Notes: generated by a model not told the origin, from the letters alone. Positions 16,878-25,769 are shown, counted from the first letter of the stretch. The stretch is DNA of 64,000 bases from an uncultured Ruminococcus sp. (GCA_947629455.1 CANRDT010000007.1:1-64000); one strand, 5' to 3'. Program-made: numbers and translations.

Positions 16878-17963
16878 CTACTTGATCGCTGCGGAAATAA
16901 GGTCGCCCATTTGCGAGCAGGAGACGCATTTCATACCGTCGGACATAATATCTCCGGTGCGGAAGCCGTTATCGAGAACATTTTCTACAGCATTTTCAAC
17001 TGCGTCCGCCTCAGCCTGCATATCGAAAGAGAACCTGAGCATCATAGCCGCGGAGAGGATAGTTGCGATCGGGTTTGCCTTATTTTGTCCTGCAATATCG
17101 GGAGCGGAACCGCCCGAGGGTTCATAAAGACCGAATTTCGTTTCGTTCATAGATGCGGAGGGGAGCATACCGATAGAACCCGTTATCATAGACGCCTCAT
17201 CGGAAAGTATATCGCCGAACATATTTTCCGTCACCATTACATCGAACTGAGCAGGGTCTTTAACGAGCTGCATTGCGCTGTTATCGACAAGCATATGTTC
17301 AAGGGTGACTTCGGGATAATCGGCGGCGACTTCGGTAACGATCTTTCTCCACAAGCGAGAGGAGTCGAGGACGTTTGCCTTATCGACGCTTGTAACCTTT
17401 TTGCGGCGTTTCATTGCGACTTCAAACGCCTTGACAGCTATCCTGCGTATTTCGCCGTCGGTATATGTAAGAGTATCGACCGCGGTAGTAACGCCGTTTT
17501 CCTCGACAGTTTTTCTTTCGCCGAAATAAAGACCGCCTGTCAATTCGCGCATAATGAGCATATCGAAACCGCGCGAGCTTATTTCCTCTTTAAGAGGGCA
17601 AGCGCCGGCAAGCTGAGGATAAAGTCTTGACGGACGCAGATTTGCGAACAGACCGAGAGCCTTGCGTATACCGAGCAGACCTGCCTCAGGACGAAGATTT
17701 GCAGGCAGCTTATACCACGGCGAAGTGGTAGTATCGCCGCCTATCGAGCCCATAAGCACCGCGTCGGCGGCTTTGCAGCGGCTGACAGTTTCATCGGTAA
17801 GCGGCACGCCGTAAGCGTCGATCGAGCAGCCGCCCATCAGCAGCTGATCGTATTCAAAGTTATGACCGTAGACCTGTGCGACCTTATCGAGGACTTTCAT
17901 CGCCTCGCCGACTATTTCCGGTCCGATACCGTCGCCCTTGATCACTGCTATTTTCTTGTTCAT
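16878..17963 (-). CDS. leuB: 3-isopropylmalate dehydrogenase
   Basis: 361 residues, full length for LeuB. Recognisable blocks: [14 protein letters not shown] at the N-terminus, the substrate arginines in [38 protein letters not shown] with the catalytic Lys, and [20 protein letters not shown] with metal-binding Asps. It oxidatively decarboxylates 3-isopropylmalate to 2-ketoisocaproate in leucine synthesis, using NAD. The other leu genes are not in the window. AAAGGAG precedes the ATG. Confidence 0.96.
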   Translation of the reverse strand: MNKKIAVIKGDGIGPEIVGEAMKVLDKVAQVYGHNFEYDQLLMGGCSIDAYGVPLTDETVSRCKAADAVLMGSIGGDTTTSPWYKLPANLRPEAGLLGIRKALGLFANLRPSRLYPQLAGACPLKEEISSRGFDMLIMRELTGGLYFGERKTVEENGVTTAVDTLTYTDGEIRRIAVKAFEVAMKRRKKVTSVDKANVLDSSRLWRKIVTEVAADYPEVTLEHMLVDNSAMQLVKDPAQFDVMVTENMFGDILSDEASMITGSIGMLPSASMNETKFGLYEPSGGSAPDIAGQNKANPIATILSAAMMLRFSFDMQAEADAVENAVENVLDNGFRTGDIMSDGMKCVSCSQMGDLISAAIK

Positions 17964-18053
17964 ATAAATACTCCTTTTCTTTTATATTTTCAGATCGTCC
18001 AAGCATTCCGATCTTTTTGGATCGTCGCAGATCGGCATATCCATTACATATAT

Positions 18054-18082
18054 ATTATACGACAGTATTTTATAAATGTCAA
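18054..18082 (-). promoter_or_regulatory. leuB promoter
   Basis: Minus strand TTGACA (18082-18077), 17-bp spacer, TATAAT (18059-18054). A family P repeat ends 44 nt upstream. No T-box is visible in the roughly 80-nt leader. Confidence 0.9.
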
Positions 18083-18126
18083 TGCTTGCGAAAGGGCAGA
18101 AATAAGAAATGGGAGAAAGTAAAAGC

Positions 18127-18419
18127 AGCTCCGCAGGTTGATTTCACGTTACGCAATTCGGTCGATAAGTACTGGGAAAATTAAAAAGGTTTTCGCCAAG
18201 CCTTTTCCTTAAAAAGGCTTGCAGGGTCAAGGGACAGCGTCCCTTGTCGCCGTCCGCAGACGGCGAAACACCCCATACGGAGGCGCTCTGAAAAGGGTGA
18301 ATTACCAAACAGTCCGGTGGACTGTTTGGTAAGAGGGAAAGCGCTTGCAAGAGAGCGCTTTCCCTAAGTCTGGTCGGTATTTCTTTCTGCCGCCGCTTGC
18401 GGCGGAGGAAAAATAATTC
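18127..18419 (-). repeat. Family P hairpin-chain repeat, copy 2 (diverged stems)
   Basis: Inverted relative to copy 1. Two stems differ in both arms yet remain complementary: TTACCAAACAGTCC/GGACTGTTTGGTAA (18302-18332) and AGGGAAAGCGC/GCGCTTTCCCT (18334-18365). The GTGAAATCA box faces leuB. It continues at 18400 into family A sequence (TTTTTCCTCCGCCG inverted). No gene is present. Confidence 0.8.
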
Positions 18420-18551
18420 AATATTATATTCTCAGCCTGCTGCAAAAAATATACCCCCAAAAAAACAGGCTATTATTCCCACAACGGGGAATAATAGCGC
18501 ATTGTCTATATTGTCTATATTGCCTATGATATTTCTGCGGCAGCATATACA

Positions 18552-18600
18552 GCTGCCAAAGCAACTCTTACTTCTCCCCTCTTACATCTAACCTCTAAAT
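18552..18600 (+). repeat. TTACYTC tract (family D)
   Basis: GCTGCCAAAGCAACTCTTAC then further YTTAC units, ending at the stop of the cardiolipin synthase gene. Confidence 0.6.
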
Positions 18601-20168
18601 CACAGCAGCGGTCCTACCAATCTCATTACCTGCCCGAGGAGCTTTTCGGGGAGCTTTTCTTTCTTTATGCTCTCGTAGGTGACCTTTTCACACTTGGAAA
18701 GAGTATCGGCAAAATCCCTCTCAATATCCTCAACGCAGGAAACTCCGTAAAGCAGCGTAGCACATTCAAAATGGTGATAAAGACTTCTGTAATCGAGATT
18801 TATCGTGCCGACTACCGCTTTCACATCGTCCGAAACAAAGACCTTCGCATGTACAAATCCGGGCGTATAGAGATAGATCTCCGCGCCGGAATCGAGCAGC
18901 GTGCTGAAATAAGTCTTAGCCAGCGCGTAAACCGGCTTTTTGTCGGGTATGCCCGGGAGTATCAGCTTAACGTCTACGCCCCTTTCCGCAGCGTATTTCA
19001 GAGCGGTCAGCAGCGTATCGTCAAGTATCAGATAAGGCGTCATTATGTGAACGTATGAATTTGCACGGTTGAGAATATCCATATAGACCTTTTCGCCGAC
19101 CTTGTCGCTGTCAAAGGGATTATCTCCATAGGGAACGGCATAGCCTTTTTCCGACGGGAAACTGTCGGCAAGTCCCAGAAAACCGCTGTAATCGGTCTGC
19201 TTTTCTCCCATTGACCACATATTCAGAAACATCAGCGTAAGATTATCCACGGCTTTGCCCTCGATACGCAGGGCAGTATCTTTCCAATGACCGAATTTGC
19301 TGATGTGATTTATGTATTCGTCCGCAAGATTCACACCACCGTTGTAACCCACTTTGCCGTCTACTACAAGTATTTTACGGTGATCGCGGTTGTTGTAGTG
19401 AGTAGACATAAAGGGGATAATGGGTGAGAACATCTTGCACTTTATCCCCAGTTTTTCAAGCATTTCGGGATATTTGTAAGGCAGCAGAGCGATCGCGCAG
19501 GTGCCGTCATAGAGAACGCGCACGTCCACGCCCTGTTTTGCCTTGTCCGCAAGTATTTTGAGTATGCTGCCCCACATCAGACCCTCGTCCACTATAAAAT
19601 ATTCCAGAAAAATAAATTTCTCCGCATTTCGCAGATCGTCAAGCATTGCGGCGAATTTTTCCTCTCCGAGCGGATAGTATGTCACCTTATTTCCTGCTGA
19701 CGGAGGAAACGAGCCGCTGTTGTCAAGATAATGCACAAGCGCGGCAGTTTCGGGACTTTCCTCTCTCAGCCGCTGCACGACGGTCTCGTCTTTCGGTATA
19801 TCTCCTCTATGCTCGTCGATAAGCGCAATACAGTTCTTTGCGGCGGTACGGCTGCCGAAATTCGTCTTGGTATAGAGATAGAACAACGCGCCGAACACCG
19901 AAGTCAGCGATACCACGAGTATCCATGTGAGCTTTGCCGAGCTGTCCATATCGCTGTTTATGAGCGCGACGATAACAATAAAGTTGAATATCCCCACGCC
20001 GCCCATAAGGTAGTTGATAAGTCCTGCCCAGAACATCTGCACGGCAAGAAACAACGCCACTGCCAGCAAAAAGAGCAGCAGCACTATTCCCGTGCGGCTG
20101 AAAACTATCCGCAGAACGCCTTTTTTCCGTTTGCTAAGAAGATTAAGCTGTTCCATATTTTTAAACAT
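18600..20168 (-). CDS. cls: Cardiolipin synthase
   Basis: 522 residues. Three hydrophobic N-terminal segments (about 24-45, 50-70 and 80-100) precede two phospholipase D motifs: H263-R-K265 with D270 (DHRKILVVDGKVGYNGGVN) and H440-A-K442 with D447 (VHAKVFVSDDVKAVVGTINL). Such enzymes condense two phosphatidylglycerols into cardiolipin and glycerol at the membrane. ATG 20168 has only a close GGGAG; ATG 20156 (MEQLNLLSK) is an alternative with better spacing. Single-gene transcript. Confidence 0.93.
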   Translation of the reverse strand: MFKNMEQLNLLSKRKKGVLRIVFSRTGIVLLLFLLAVALFLAVQMFWAGLINYLMGGVGIFNFIVIVALINSDMDSSAKLTWILVVSLTSVFGALFYLYTKTNFGSRTAAKNCIALIDEHRGDIPKDETVVQRLREESPETAALVHYLDNSGSFPPSAGNKVTYYPLGEEKFAAMLDDLRNAEKFIFLEYFIVDEGLMWGSILKILADKAKQGVDVRVLYDGTCAIALLPYKYPEMLEKLGIKCKMFSPIIPFMSTHYNNRDHRKILVVDGKVGYNGGVNLADEYINHISKFGHWKDTALRIEGKAVDNLTLMFLNMWSMGEKQTDYSGFLGLADSFPSEKGYAVPYGDNPFDSDKVGEKVYMDILNRANSYVHIMTPYLILDDTLLTALKYAAERGVDVKLILPGIPDKKPVYALAKTYFSTLLDSGAEIYLYTPGFVHAKVFVSDDVKAVVGTINLDYRSLYHHFECATLLYGVSCVEDIERDFADTLSKCEKVTYESIKKEKLPEKLLGQVMRLVGPLL

Positions 20169-20217
20169 CTCCCTGATTTTACCACTTTACCGCAGAAAAT
20201 TACTTCGGTATAAATAT

Positions 20218-20246
20218 AGTATACTCGCTTTTTGGGAGTTTGTCAA
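20218..20246 (-). promoter_or_regulatory. Cardiolipin synthase promoter
   Basis: Minus strand TTGACA (20246-20241), 17-bp spacer, TATACT (20223-20218). Confidence 0.85.
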
Positions 20247-20339
20247 GAAAAAGGGAAAATACAAATGGGTGGGGGGAAAAGATAACAGGAAATTTCTTTT
20301 CCACAGATCATCAGAGCATATGCCGTTTTAAAGTCAAAG

Positions 20340-20741
20340 TTAAGAATGTCTTAATTTTTCAATAAGAGCCTCCTGCAATACGGACGAAAAATTCAACTGC
20401 GCCCGTTCAGATGCCGCATTGAGCCACGCAGGTATAGTGCAGTTTTTGCGGACAGCCTTATTGCCGTACTTTTCGGAATACGCGTCTATATCTATAACGA
20501 CAAGATTTACAAAATCGTCACTGTTTTCGATATGAATATCCTGCGGCTTACTCGGAACAGGCAGACTGTTGCCGTCCTCTAATTCGTCCAGCAGCCAACC
20601 GCCCGCACAGTCTGCCGCCATTTCAAAAGCTTCCGACAGGTCGTTCCCCTGCGTTACCGCTCCCGGAAGATCGGGAAAAGTAACACAATATCCCGACTGT
20701 TCCTCCAACGGTGAAAAATATGCCGGATATACAAGTTTCAT
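20340..20741 (-). CDS. hicB: HicB-family antitoxin
   Basis: 133 residues. The N-terminal HicB fold shows YPAYFSPLEEQSGYCVTFPD then LPGAVTQGNDLSEAFEMA; the C-terminal part (IPAWLNAASERAQLNFSSV) is a ribbon-helix-helix DNA-binding domain. It should bind and inhibit HicA and repress the shared promoter. ATG 20741 has AGGAGG 8 nt upstream and was preferred over an in-frame ATG at 20759. It lies 42 nt downstream of hicA on the same transcript. Confidence 0.92.
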   Translation of the reverse strand: MKLVYPAYFSPLEEQSGYCVTFPDLPGAVTQGNDLSEAFEMAADCAGGWLLDELEDGNSLPVPSKPQDIHIENSDDFVNLVVIDIDAYSEKYGNKAVRKNCTIPAWLNAASERAQLNFSSVLQEALIEKLRHS

Positions 20742-20783
20742 AATATTTACCTCCTGCATTAGTTTATGCCAAAGAACAGGATC

Positions 20784-20966
20784 TTATTTCAACCCTGCCT
20801 GCGTAAGTATTGATCTGACTGTTTTTATATCAAGATCGCCTTTGTGATTTGGTATCGTTACCTTGCCGGGTTTAGTGGGGTGCTTATATTGGTAATGTGA
20901 ACCTTTTATGTTCTTTAAATACCAACCGTCTTTTAATAATATTTTTTCGATCTCTTTAAATGTCAT
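20784..20966 (-). CDS. hicA: HicA mRNA interferase toxin
   Basis: 60 residues, MTFKEIEKILLKDGWYLKNI then GSHYQYKHPTKPGKVTIPNH. This is the double-stranded-RNA-binding-like HicA fold with its active His in GSHYQ. It cleaves mRNA when free of HicB. ATG 20966 has GAGG 8 nt upstream; the upstream in-frame ATG (20972) abuts the binding site. Toxin-first gene order is normal for hicAB. Confidence 0.93.
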   Translation of the reverse strand: MTFKEIEKILLKDGWYLKNIKGSHYQYKHPTKPGKVTIPNHKGDLDIKTVRSILTQAGLK

Positions 20967-20987
20967 TTCCATCACCTCACTATATAT

Positions 20988-21016
20988 ATTATAATACGCA
21001 TTATGCGTATTGTCAA
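20988..21016 (-). promoter_or_regulatory. hicAB promoter with palindromic operator in the spacer
   Basis: Minus strand TTGACA (21016-21011) and TATAAT (20993-20988) are separated by 17 bp. The spacer (20994-21010) is the perfect palindrome ATACGCAT-T-ATGCGTAT. A repressor there would block polymerase directly; HicB's ribbon-helix-helix domain is the obvious candidate. Confidence 0.85.
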
Positions 21017-21164
21017 GAGGGAAGATAATTTTTGCACTATAAAAATTTAGATATTTTTCCTAATGGTGAAAATGTATGAATATACACGCCATTTCTTTAA
21101 AATCCTAAAAATCCAAACCGCCGCGCAAAGCCGCAATGACTATTTCTTATCTATTACATCTGCA

Positions 21165-21262
21165 TGGAAATCAATTTTTAAATTATATGTAAGTATTTTA
21201 ATATACTTTAACTTGTTCAGGTTGACTTTTGTGTTATTTTCCCTCCGCCGCAAGCGGCGGAG
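21165..21262 (+). repeat. Family A repeat, copy 2, fused to family P
   Basis: GGAAATCAATTTTTAAATTA through CTTTAACTTGTTCAGGTTGA to the CCTCCGCCGCAAGCGGCGGAG hairpin, where it runs directly into family P copy 3. The right terminal repeat is missing. A decayed family D tract lies just upstream (21130-21162). Confidence 0.65.
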
Positions 21263-21453
21263 AGCAACCCCGTATCGCCCATACTAAGGGGACGCAGGCG
21301 GCAGGGGGATTTCGCCGTCTGCGGACGGCGACAAGGGACGCTGTCCCTTGACCCTGCCAGCCTTTTTAAGGAAAAGGCTTGATCCAAAACCTTTTCTTGA
21401 TTTCCTGCTACTTATCAATTAAACTTCAGAGCGTGAAATCAATCTGCGGAGCT
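21241..21453 (+). repeat. Family P hairpin-chain repeat, copy 3 (internally deleted)
   Basis: Keeps the first GC hairpin, the TCGCCGTC/GACGGCGA and AAGGGAC/GTCCCTT stems, AAGCCTTTTT/AAAAGGCTT and the GAGCGTGAAATCA box. The AACAGTCC stem and the GGGGACG hairpin are deleted. It precedes the ilvA promoter by 85 nt. Confidence 0.75.
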
Positions 21454-21534
21454 GCTCTTATCTCTTACCTCTAACCTCTTACTTCTAAACGCTTACTTCT
21501 AAACGCTTACTTCTAAACGCTTACTTCTAATCGG
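21454..21534 (+). repeat. TTACTTC tract with ACGC-spaced units (family D)
   Basis: TCTTATCTCTTACCTC is followed by four tandem CTTACTTCTAAACG-type 15-bp units directly upstream of the ilvA -35 box. Confidence 0.8.
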
Positions 21535-21538
21535 GGTC

Positions 21539-21567
21539 TTGACAATATCGCCCTACAATGCTATAAT
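21539..21567 (+). promoter_or_regulatory. ilvA-ridA promoter
   Basis: TTGACA (21539-21544), 17-bp spacer, TATAAT (21562-21567). Confidence 0.9.
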
Positions 21568-21611
21568 TGTATTTGGCTTAATAGTTTTATTTATAAAGGA
21601 CTGATTTTTTT

Positions 21612-22811
21612 ATGCTTACTCTCGATAAGGTCTATCACGCCAGACACGTCTTAAAACAGGTCATCAGAGAAACCGAAGTTATAAAAGCGCCGAAGATCAA
21701 CCCCGACGCAAACGTCTTTCTCAAAACCGAAAACCTGCAGATCACCGGCTCATTTAAGGTGAGGGGCGCATACTATAAGATCTCTCAGCTCTCCGATGAG
21801 GAGAAAAGCCGCGGAGTTATCGCGTGCAGCGCGGGAAATCACGCGCAGGGAGTCGCCCTTGCCGCCGCGAAAAACGGTATCCGCTCTATAATCTGCCTGC
21901 CCGACGGCGCACCTATCTCAAAGGTCGAGGCTACCAAAAGCTACGGCGCGGAGGTCTGTCTGGTAGAGGGCGTTTACGACGATGCCTACAATAAGGCATT
22001 GCAGCTTAAAGATGAAAACAACTATACTTTCATTCACCCGTTCGACGATGAAAACGTTATCGCAGGACAGGGAACGATCGGTCTGGAACTGCTCGATCAG
22101 CTCCCCGAAGTAGACGCTGTAGTCGTTCCGGTCGGCGGCGGCGGACTTATTTCAGGCGTGGCTTTCGCTATGAAATCCCTCAAACCCGAAATAAAGATAT
22201 ACGGCGTTCAGGCGAGCGGCGCGGCGTCAATGGTCGAATCGCTTGCCGAGGACAAGATCAAATGCCTTGAAAGTGTTGCGACGATCGCGGACGGCATAAA
22301 AGTAAAAGAACCCGGCGAGCATACTTTTGAATACTGTCAGAAATTTGTGGACGATATAGTTACCGTCACCGACGATGAAGTCTCTTCGGCTATCCTTGCG
22401 CTTATCGAACAGCACAAACTTATCGCCGAGGGCGCGGGCGCGGTATCGGTCGCCGCAGTTATGTTCGATAAAGTCCCCGTCAAGGGCAAAAACGTCGTCT
22501 GCCTTGTTTCGGGCGGAAATATCGACGTTACCATTCTCTCGCGCGTTATTAAGAGAGGTCTGCTCAAATCGGGACGTTCGGACACCCTCACTATCGAGCT
22601 GGAGGATAAACCCGGTCAGCTCAAAGCGGTATCCGCAATACTTGCCGATCTGGGCGGCAACGTGGTATCTATACATCACGAACGTGCAAGCGAGGACAGC
22701 GACATCACCGACTGCCTGCTGAGGATAGTTCTGGAAACGCGCAACTTCCAGCATATAAAACAGATACGCGACGCCCTCACGTCGGAGGGATTCAGGATCG
22801 TAAACAAGTAA
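21612..22811 (+). CDS. ilvA: Threonine ammonia-lyase with C-terminal ACT domain
   Basis: 399 residues. The PLP lysine lies in ITGSFKVRGAYYK, a phosphate-binding glycine loop in VPVGGGGLISGVAFA, and SAGNHAQGVALAA is the substrate loop. Residues about 325-399 form an ACT-like regulatory domain (LTIELEDKPGQLKAVSAIL). It deaminates threonine to 2-oxobutanoate, the first step to isoleucine; the single ACT domain is the TdcB/short-IlvA architecture, so a catabolic role is possible. Followed 38 nt later by ridA. Confidence 0.94.
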   Translation: MLTLDKVYHARHVLKQVIRETEVIKAPKINPDANVFLKTENLQITGSFKVRGAYYKISQLSDEEKSRGVIACSAGNHAQGVALAAAKNGIRSIICLPDGAPISKVEATKSYGAEVCLVEGVYDDAYNKALQLKDENNYTFIHPFDDENVIAGQGTIGLELLDQLPEVDAVVVPVGGGGLISGVAFAMKSLKPEIKIYGVQASGAASMVESLAEDKIKCLESVATIADGIKVKEPGEHTFEYCQKFVDDIVTVTDDEVSSAILALIEQHKLIAEGAGAVSVAAVMFDKVPVKGKNVVCLVSGGNIDVTILSRVIKRGLLKSGRSDTLTIELEDKPGQLKAVSAILADLGGNVVSIHHERASEDSDITDCLLRIVLETRNFQHIKQIRDALTSEGFRIVNK

Positions 22812-22849
22812 AAATACATAACGATATTTTAATAAAAGGAGTTTTTGAT

Positions 22850-23227
22850 ATGTCACAGACAGTACACACGTCCGGCGCGCCCGAAGCGATCGGACCTTAC
22901 ACTCAGGCGGTCATTTCGGGAGGACTGGTATTTACATCGGGACAGATAGCTATTGATCCTGCAACGGGAAACGTTGAGGCGCAGACTATCGAGGAGCAGA
23001 CACATCAGGTTTGCAAAAATCTTTCGGCAGTGCTCGAGGCGGCAGGCTCGGGTATGGATAAGTCGGTCAAGACCACCTGTTTTCTGAAGGATATTTCCGA
23101 CTTTGCTGCGTTCAACGGCGTTTACGGCGAATACTTCACCTCAAAGCCTGCACGTTCCTGCGTGGCTGTAAAAGATCTGCCCAAGGGCGTTCTGGTAGAA
23201 GTCGAGGTAATTGCGGAGCTCGGCTGA
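22850..23227 (+). CDS. ridA: RidA family enamine/imine deaminase
   Basis: 125 residues, MSQTVHTSGAPEAIGPYTQA through VFTSGQIAIDP and the substrate Arg region SKPARSCVAVKDLPKGVLVE. RidA hydrolyses the reactive 2-aminoacrylate and 2-aminocrotonate released by PLP dehydratases, so its place directly after threonine ammonia-lyase is functional. RBS AAAGGAG. Confidence 0.96.
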   Translation: MSQTVHTSGAPEAIGPYTQAVISGGLVFTSGQIAIDPATGNVEAQTIEEQTHQVCKNLSAVLEAAGSGMDKSVKTTCFLKDISDFAAFNGVYGEYFTSKPARSCVAVKDLPKGVLVEVEVIAELG

Positions 23228-23375
23228 TAGGCTGATAAATAAGTATCTGAAATTTGCACGGAGATCAACTTTGTAAAAGTACATTTTGTTATTTTAAAAA
23301 ATCAGAACAACCGGTATATGTTTGTTCTTTCTTATGAGTTGATCTGTATTTTGTTTACCATATCTGCTCTGCTGT

Positions 23376-23584
23376 TGGGGGAGACCCCTTTGAAAAAGGG
23401 TCCTCCCCCAAACCCCCTCACTAAAACTTCCGGTTATTTTTGCGAGGGGCAACAAGATCTTCCAAAGACTTAGCAAGCCTGTTTCGCGCAGCGTTTTCAA
23501 GCGGACTGCTGCCCCTCGCAAAAATCATTAAAAGTCTTTGGAAAGGGGCATGGGGAATAACCTTTCTTCAGAAAGGTTTTCCCC
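23376..23584. repeat. Family T structured repeat, locus 2 (single core)
   Basis: Outer arm, one 78-nt core (23442-23519) bounded by GCGAGGGGCAAC and GCTGCCCCTCGC, inverted outer arm with AACCTTTC-TTCA-GAAAGGTT. It lies between ridA and the ClC gene, both on the plus strand; no promoter is visible between it and the downstream start. Confidence 0.8.
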
Positions 23585-23652
23585 AAAAGAAAAGCAGCTG
23601 CGGTAAATAAATTCTTATTTTAACCCAAAAGTAAGAGAAGGGGTGACGGAAA

Positions 23653-24924
23653 ATGCCGTCAAAGGAGTTCTTTTACGACAAAGCAAAAAGCGCGGCAAGG
23701 TATTTTGCCGCGTTTTCAAAATGGGCGGTCATCGCTGCGGCAATAGGTATCTGCGGCGGTCTTATCGGGACTTTTTTTCATATGGCTCTTAATATGGCGG
23801 CGGATATTTTTTCGGCGCATCGGTTTATGCTGTGGCTGCTGCCTGCGGCAGGCGTGCTGATAGTCTTTCTATACCACATAGCAGGCATAACCGAGGACGC
23901 AGGCACGAATCTCATCATAACTTCCGTCAGAGGAAAGAACAAAGTGCCGATAGTCGTGGCTCCGCTCATCTTCATTTCCTCCTTTTTTACGCACGTCTGC
24001 GGCGGCTCGGCAGGCAGAGAGGGCGCGGCTTTGCAGCTCGGAGGAGCTATCGGCGCAAAGACCGCCGAAGTCGCAAGACTTGACGAAAAGGACCGCGGTC
24101 TTGCGGTAATGTGCGGTATGAGCGCGGTTTTCTCGGCGCTGTTCGGAACACCCGTTACGGCTTGCTTTTTCGCTATGGAAGTCATCAGCGTGGGAATTAT
24201 CTACTATGCCGGATTCGTTCCCTGCCTGATCTCCGCGCTGACCGCCTGCAAGATCTCTATGCTTTTCGGGATCGCTCCGTCCTTTTACGACATATCGGGC
24301 AGCGTTCCGGGATTGAGCCTTGGGTCGGCAGTCAGGACGGGAGCGCTTGCCGCTTTGTGCGCAGGAGTGAGCATACTCTTCTGCGCGGTCATGGAATTTA
24401 CGGCGAAAAAACTGCGCGGCGGCTTTGAAAATCAGTATGCGCGTATCCTCATTGGCGCGGCGGCTGTCATTCTTATGACCTTTGCGGTCGGAACTTACGA
24501 TTACAACGGCGCAGGCACTGCCATAATAACCGCCGCTACCGAGGAGGGCTCTGCAAGGTGGTGGGATTTCGCCCTGAAAATGGTGTTTACCGCAGTCACG
24601 ATCGGCGCGGGATTCAAGGGCGGCGAGATCGTTCCCACGCTGTTTATCGGTTCGACGTTCGGCTGCTGCGCAGGGGAACTGCTCGGGCTCGATCCGCGTT
24701 TCGGAGCGGCTGTCGGTATGGTCGCGCTCTTCTGCGGAGTAGTCAACTGCCCTGCCGCCGCCGTGTTTTTAAGTCTTGAGCTTTTCGGCGGAGGAGGTAT
24801 CGCGCTGTTCGCTGCGGCAAGCGCGGTTAGCTATATGCTTTCGGGATATTACGGACTGTATTCGGGGCAGAAGATAGTATATTCCAAAACGGCGGCGGAA
24901 TATATAAATATAAACGCAAAATAG
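23653..24924 (+). CDS. ClC-family chloride channel/antiporter
   Basis: 423 residues, strongly hydrophobic with about ten membrane helices. The selectivity signature appears as GGSAGREGAALQLGGAIG (about 114-131), with Ala where ClC proteins usually have Pro (GREGP), and GAGFKGGEIVPTLFIGSTFG later matches the second ion-binding region. The family exchanges chloride or fluoride for protons or conducts passively. No regulatory CBS domain is attached. The transcript must cross a family T repeat unless an unseen promoter exists. Confidence 0.92.
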   Translation: MPSKEFFYDKAKSAARYFAAFSKWAVIAAAIGICGGLIGTFFHMALNMAADIFSAHRFMLWLLPAAGVLIVFLYHIAGITEDAGTNLIITSVRGKNKVPIVVAPLIFISSFFTHVCGGSAGREGAALQLGGAIGAKTAEVARLDEKDRGLAVMCGMSAVFSALFGTPVTACFFAMEVISVGIIYYAGFVPCLISALTACKISMLFGIAPSFYDISGSVPGLSLGSAVRTGALAALCAGVSILFCAVMEFTAKKLRGGFENQYARILIGAAAVILMTFAVGTYDYNGAGTAIITAATEEGSARWWDFALKMVFTAVTIGAGFKGGEIVPTLFIGSTFGCCAGELLGLDPRFGAAVGMVALFCGVVNCPAAAVFLSLELFGGGGIALFAAASAVSYMLSGYYGLYSGQKIVYSKTAAEYININAK

Positions 24925-24980
24925 ACGGAAAATTGTAGAAAATCCACAAAAAACATCGGTAAAATTTATTGAAATACTCA

Positions 24981-25009
24981 TTGAAAAAGTTACCGAAATG
25001 TGATATACT
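24981..25009 (+). promoter_or_regulatory. Promoter of the phosphoribosyltransferase-like gene
   Basis: TTGAAA (24981-24986), 17-bp spacer, TATACT (25004-25009). Confidence 0.8.
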
Positions 25010-25062
25010 TATTGATATTAATACAAAACTGCACGTCCAGAACGTCCAAGGAGGAAAAAATT

Positions 25063-25692
25063 ATGGAAAACCGCGAACAGACGATAGATTCCGCAAAGAA
25101 TAACAGGATAAAGATCGGTATTATTCCGGGGCATTTTGCCACAAACCATTCCCATGTAAATTACTACGTCGATATGACGACCATAAAGACCAGTCACAAA
25201 ATGGCGAAAGAGGCTGCAAATCAGCTTGCAATGACCTACACCGGCACTCATGTGGACACTATAATCTGTCTGGAGGGTACGGAGATGCTGGGCGCGTTTC
25301 TGGCGCAGAGCCTTGCCGAGGGCGGCATTAACAGCGGTTCGGACATCGCGGTGGTAACGCCGGAGCTCAACTCTAACAATCAGATGATATTCCGCGACAA
25401 CACGCAGAAAAAGATCTGGGGAAAACAGGTACTTCTGCTTATCGCCTCCGCCTCAACGGGCAAGAGCATAAGCAGGGCGATCGAATGTCTGAAATACTAC
25501 AACGGACATCTTGTCGCGATCGGCGCGATCTTTTCCGCGATCAAGGAATCGAGCGGCATCGACGTCCACGCTATCTTCTACGACGACGATCTTCCGAAAT
25601 ACGAGACCTACAGCTCCTCCCACTGTCCCATGTGTCAGAACGGTCAGAAGGTCGACGCTATCGTAAATTCTTTCGGATATTCAAAGATATAG
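25063..25692 (+). CDS. Phosphoribosyltransferase-fold protein (OPRT-like)
   Basis: 209 residues. The order of strands and helices resembles orotate phosphoribosyltransferases (VDTIICLEGTEMLGAFLA then VLLLIASASTGKSISRAIEC), but the PRPP-binding motif, normally with two adjacent acidic residues before TTG, reads IASASTGKS. A C-terminal pair CPMC is followed by DAIVNSFGYSKI. It is likely a divergent member; substrate unknown. ATG 25063 has AAGGAGG 7-9 nt upstream. Confidence 0.7.
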   Translation: MENREQTIDSAKNNRIKIGIIPGHFATNHSHVNYYVDMTTIKTSHKMAKEAANQLAMTYTGTHVDTIICLEGTEMLGAFLAQSLAEGGINSGSDIAVVTPELNSNNQMIFRDNTQKKIWGKQVLLLIASASTGKSISRAIECLKYYNGHLVAIGAIFSAIKESSGIDVHAIFYDDDLPKYETYSSSHCPMCQNGQKVDAIVNSFGYSKI

Positions 25693-25713
25693 ACTTCCCG
25701 ATACGGAAAAAAC

Positions 25714-25750
25714 AACCGTCCCTTTCTTTGGTGAAAGCGGACGGTTTTTA
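25714..25750. terminator. Terminator between convergent genes
   Basis: AACCGTCC (25714-25721) pairs with GGACGGTT (25739-25746) followed by TTTTT; an A-run precedes it, so it may work in both directions. Confidence 0.85.
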
Positions 25751-25769
25751 ATATTTTCGTTGCAAAATT

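Noticed and set aside
16812-17630. Plus-strand frame of 272 codons
   Set aside because: Antisense shadow of leuB, which has the full family signature on the minus strand.
17964-18053. Leucine T-box ahead of leuB
   Set aside because: The leader is under 100 nt and lacks the AGGGTGG box.
23442-23519. Possible integron attC site
   Set aside because: Paired ends with a variable middle look similar, but the RYYYAAC/GTTRRRY core sites are absent and no integron integrase is present.
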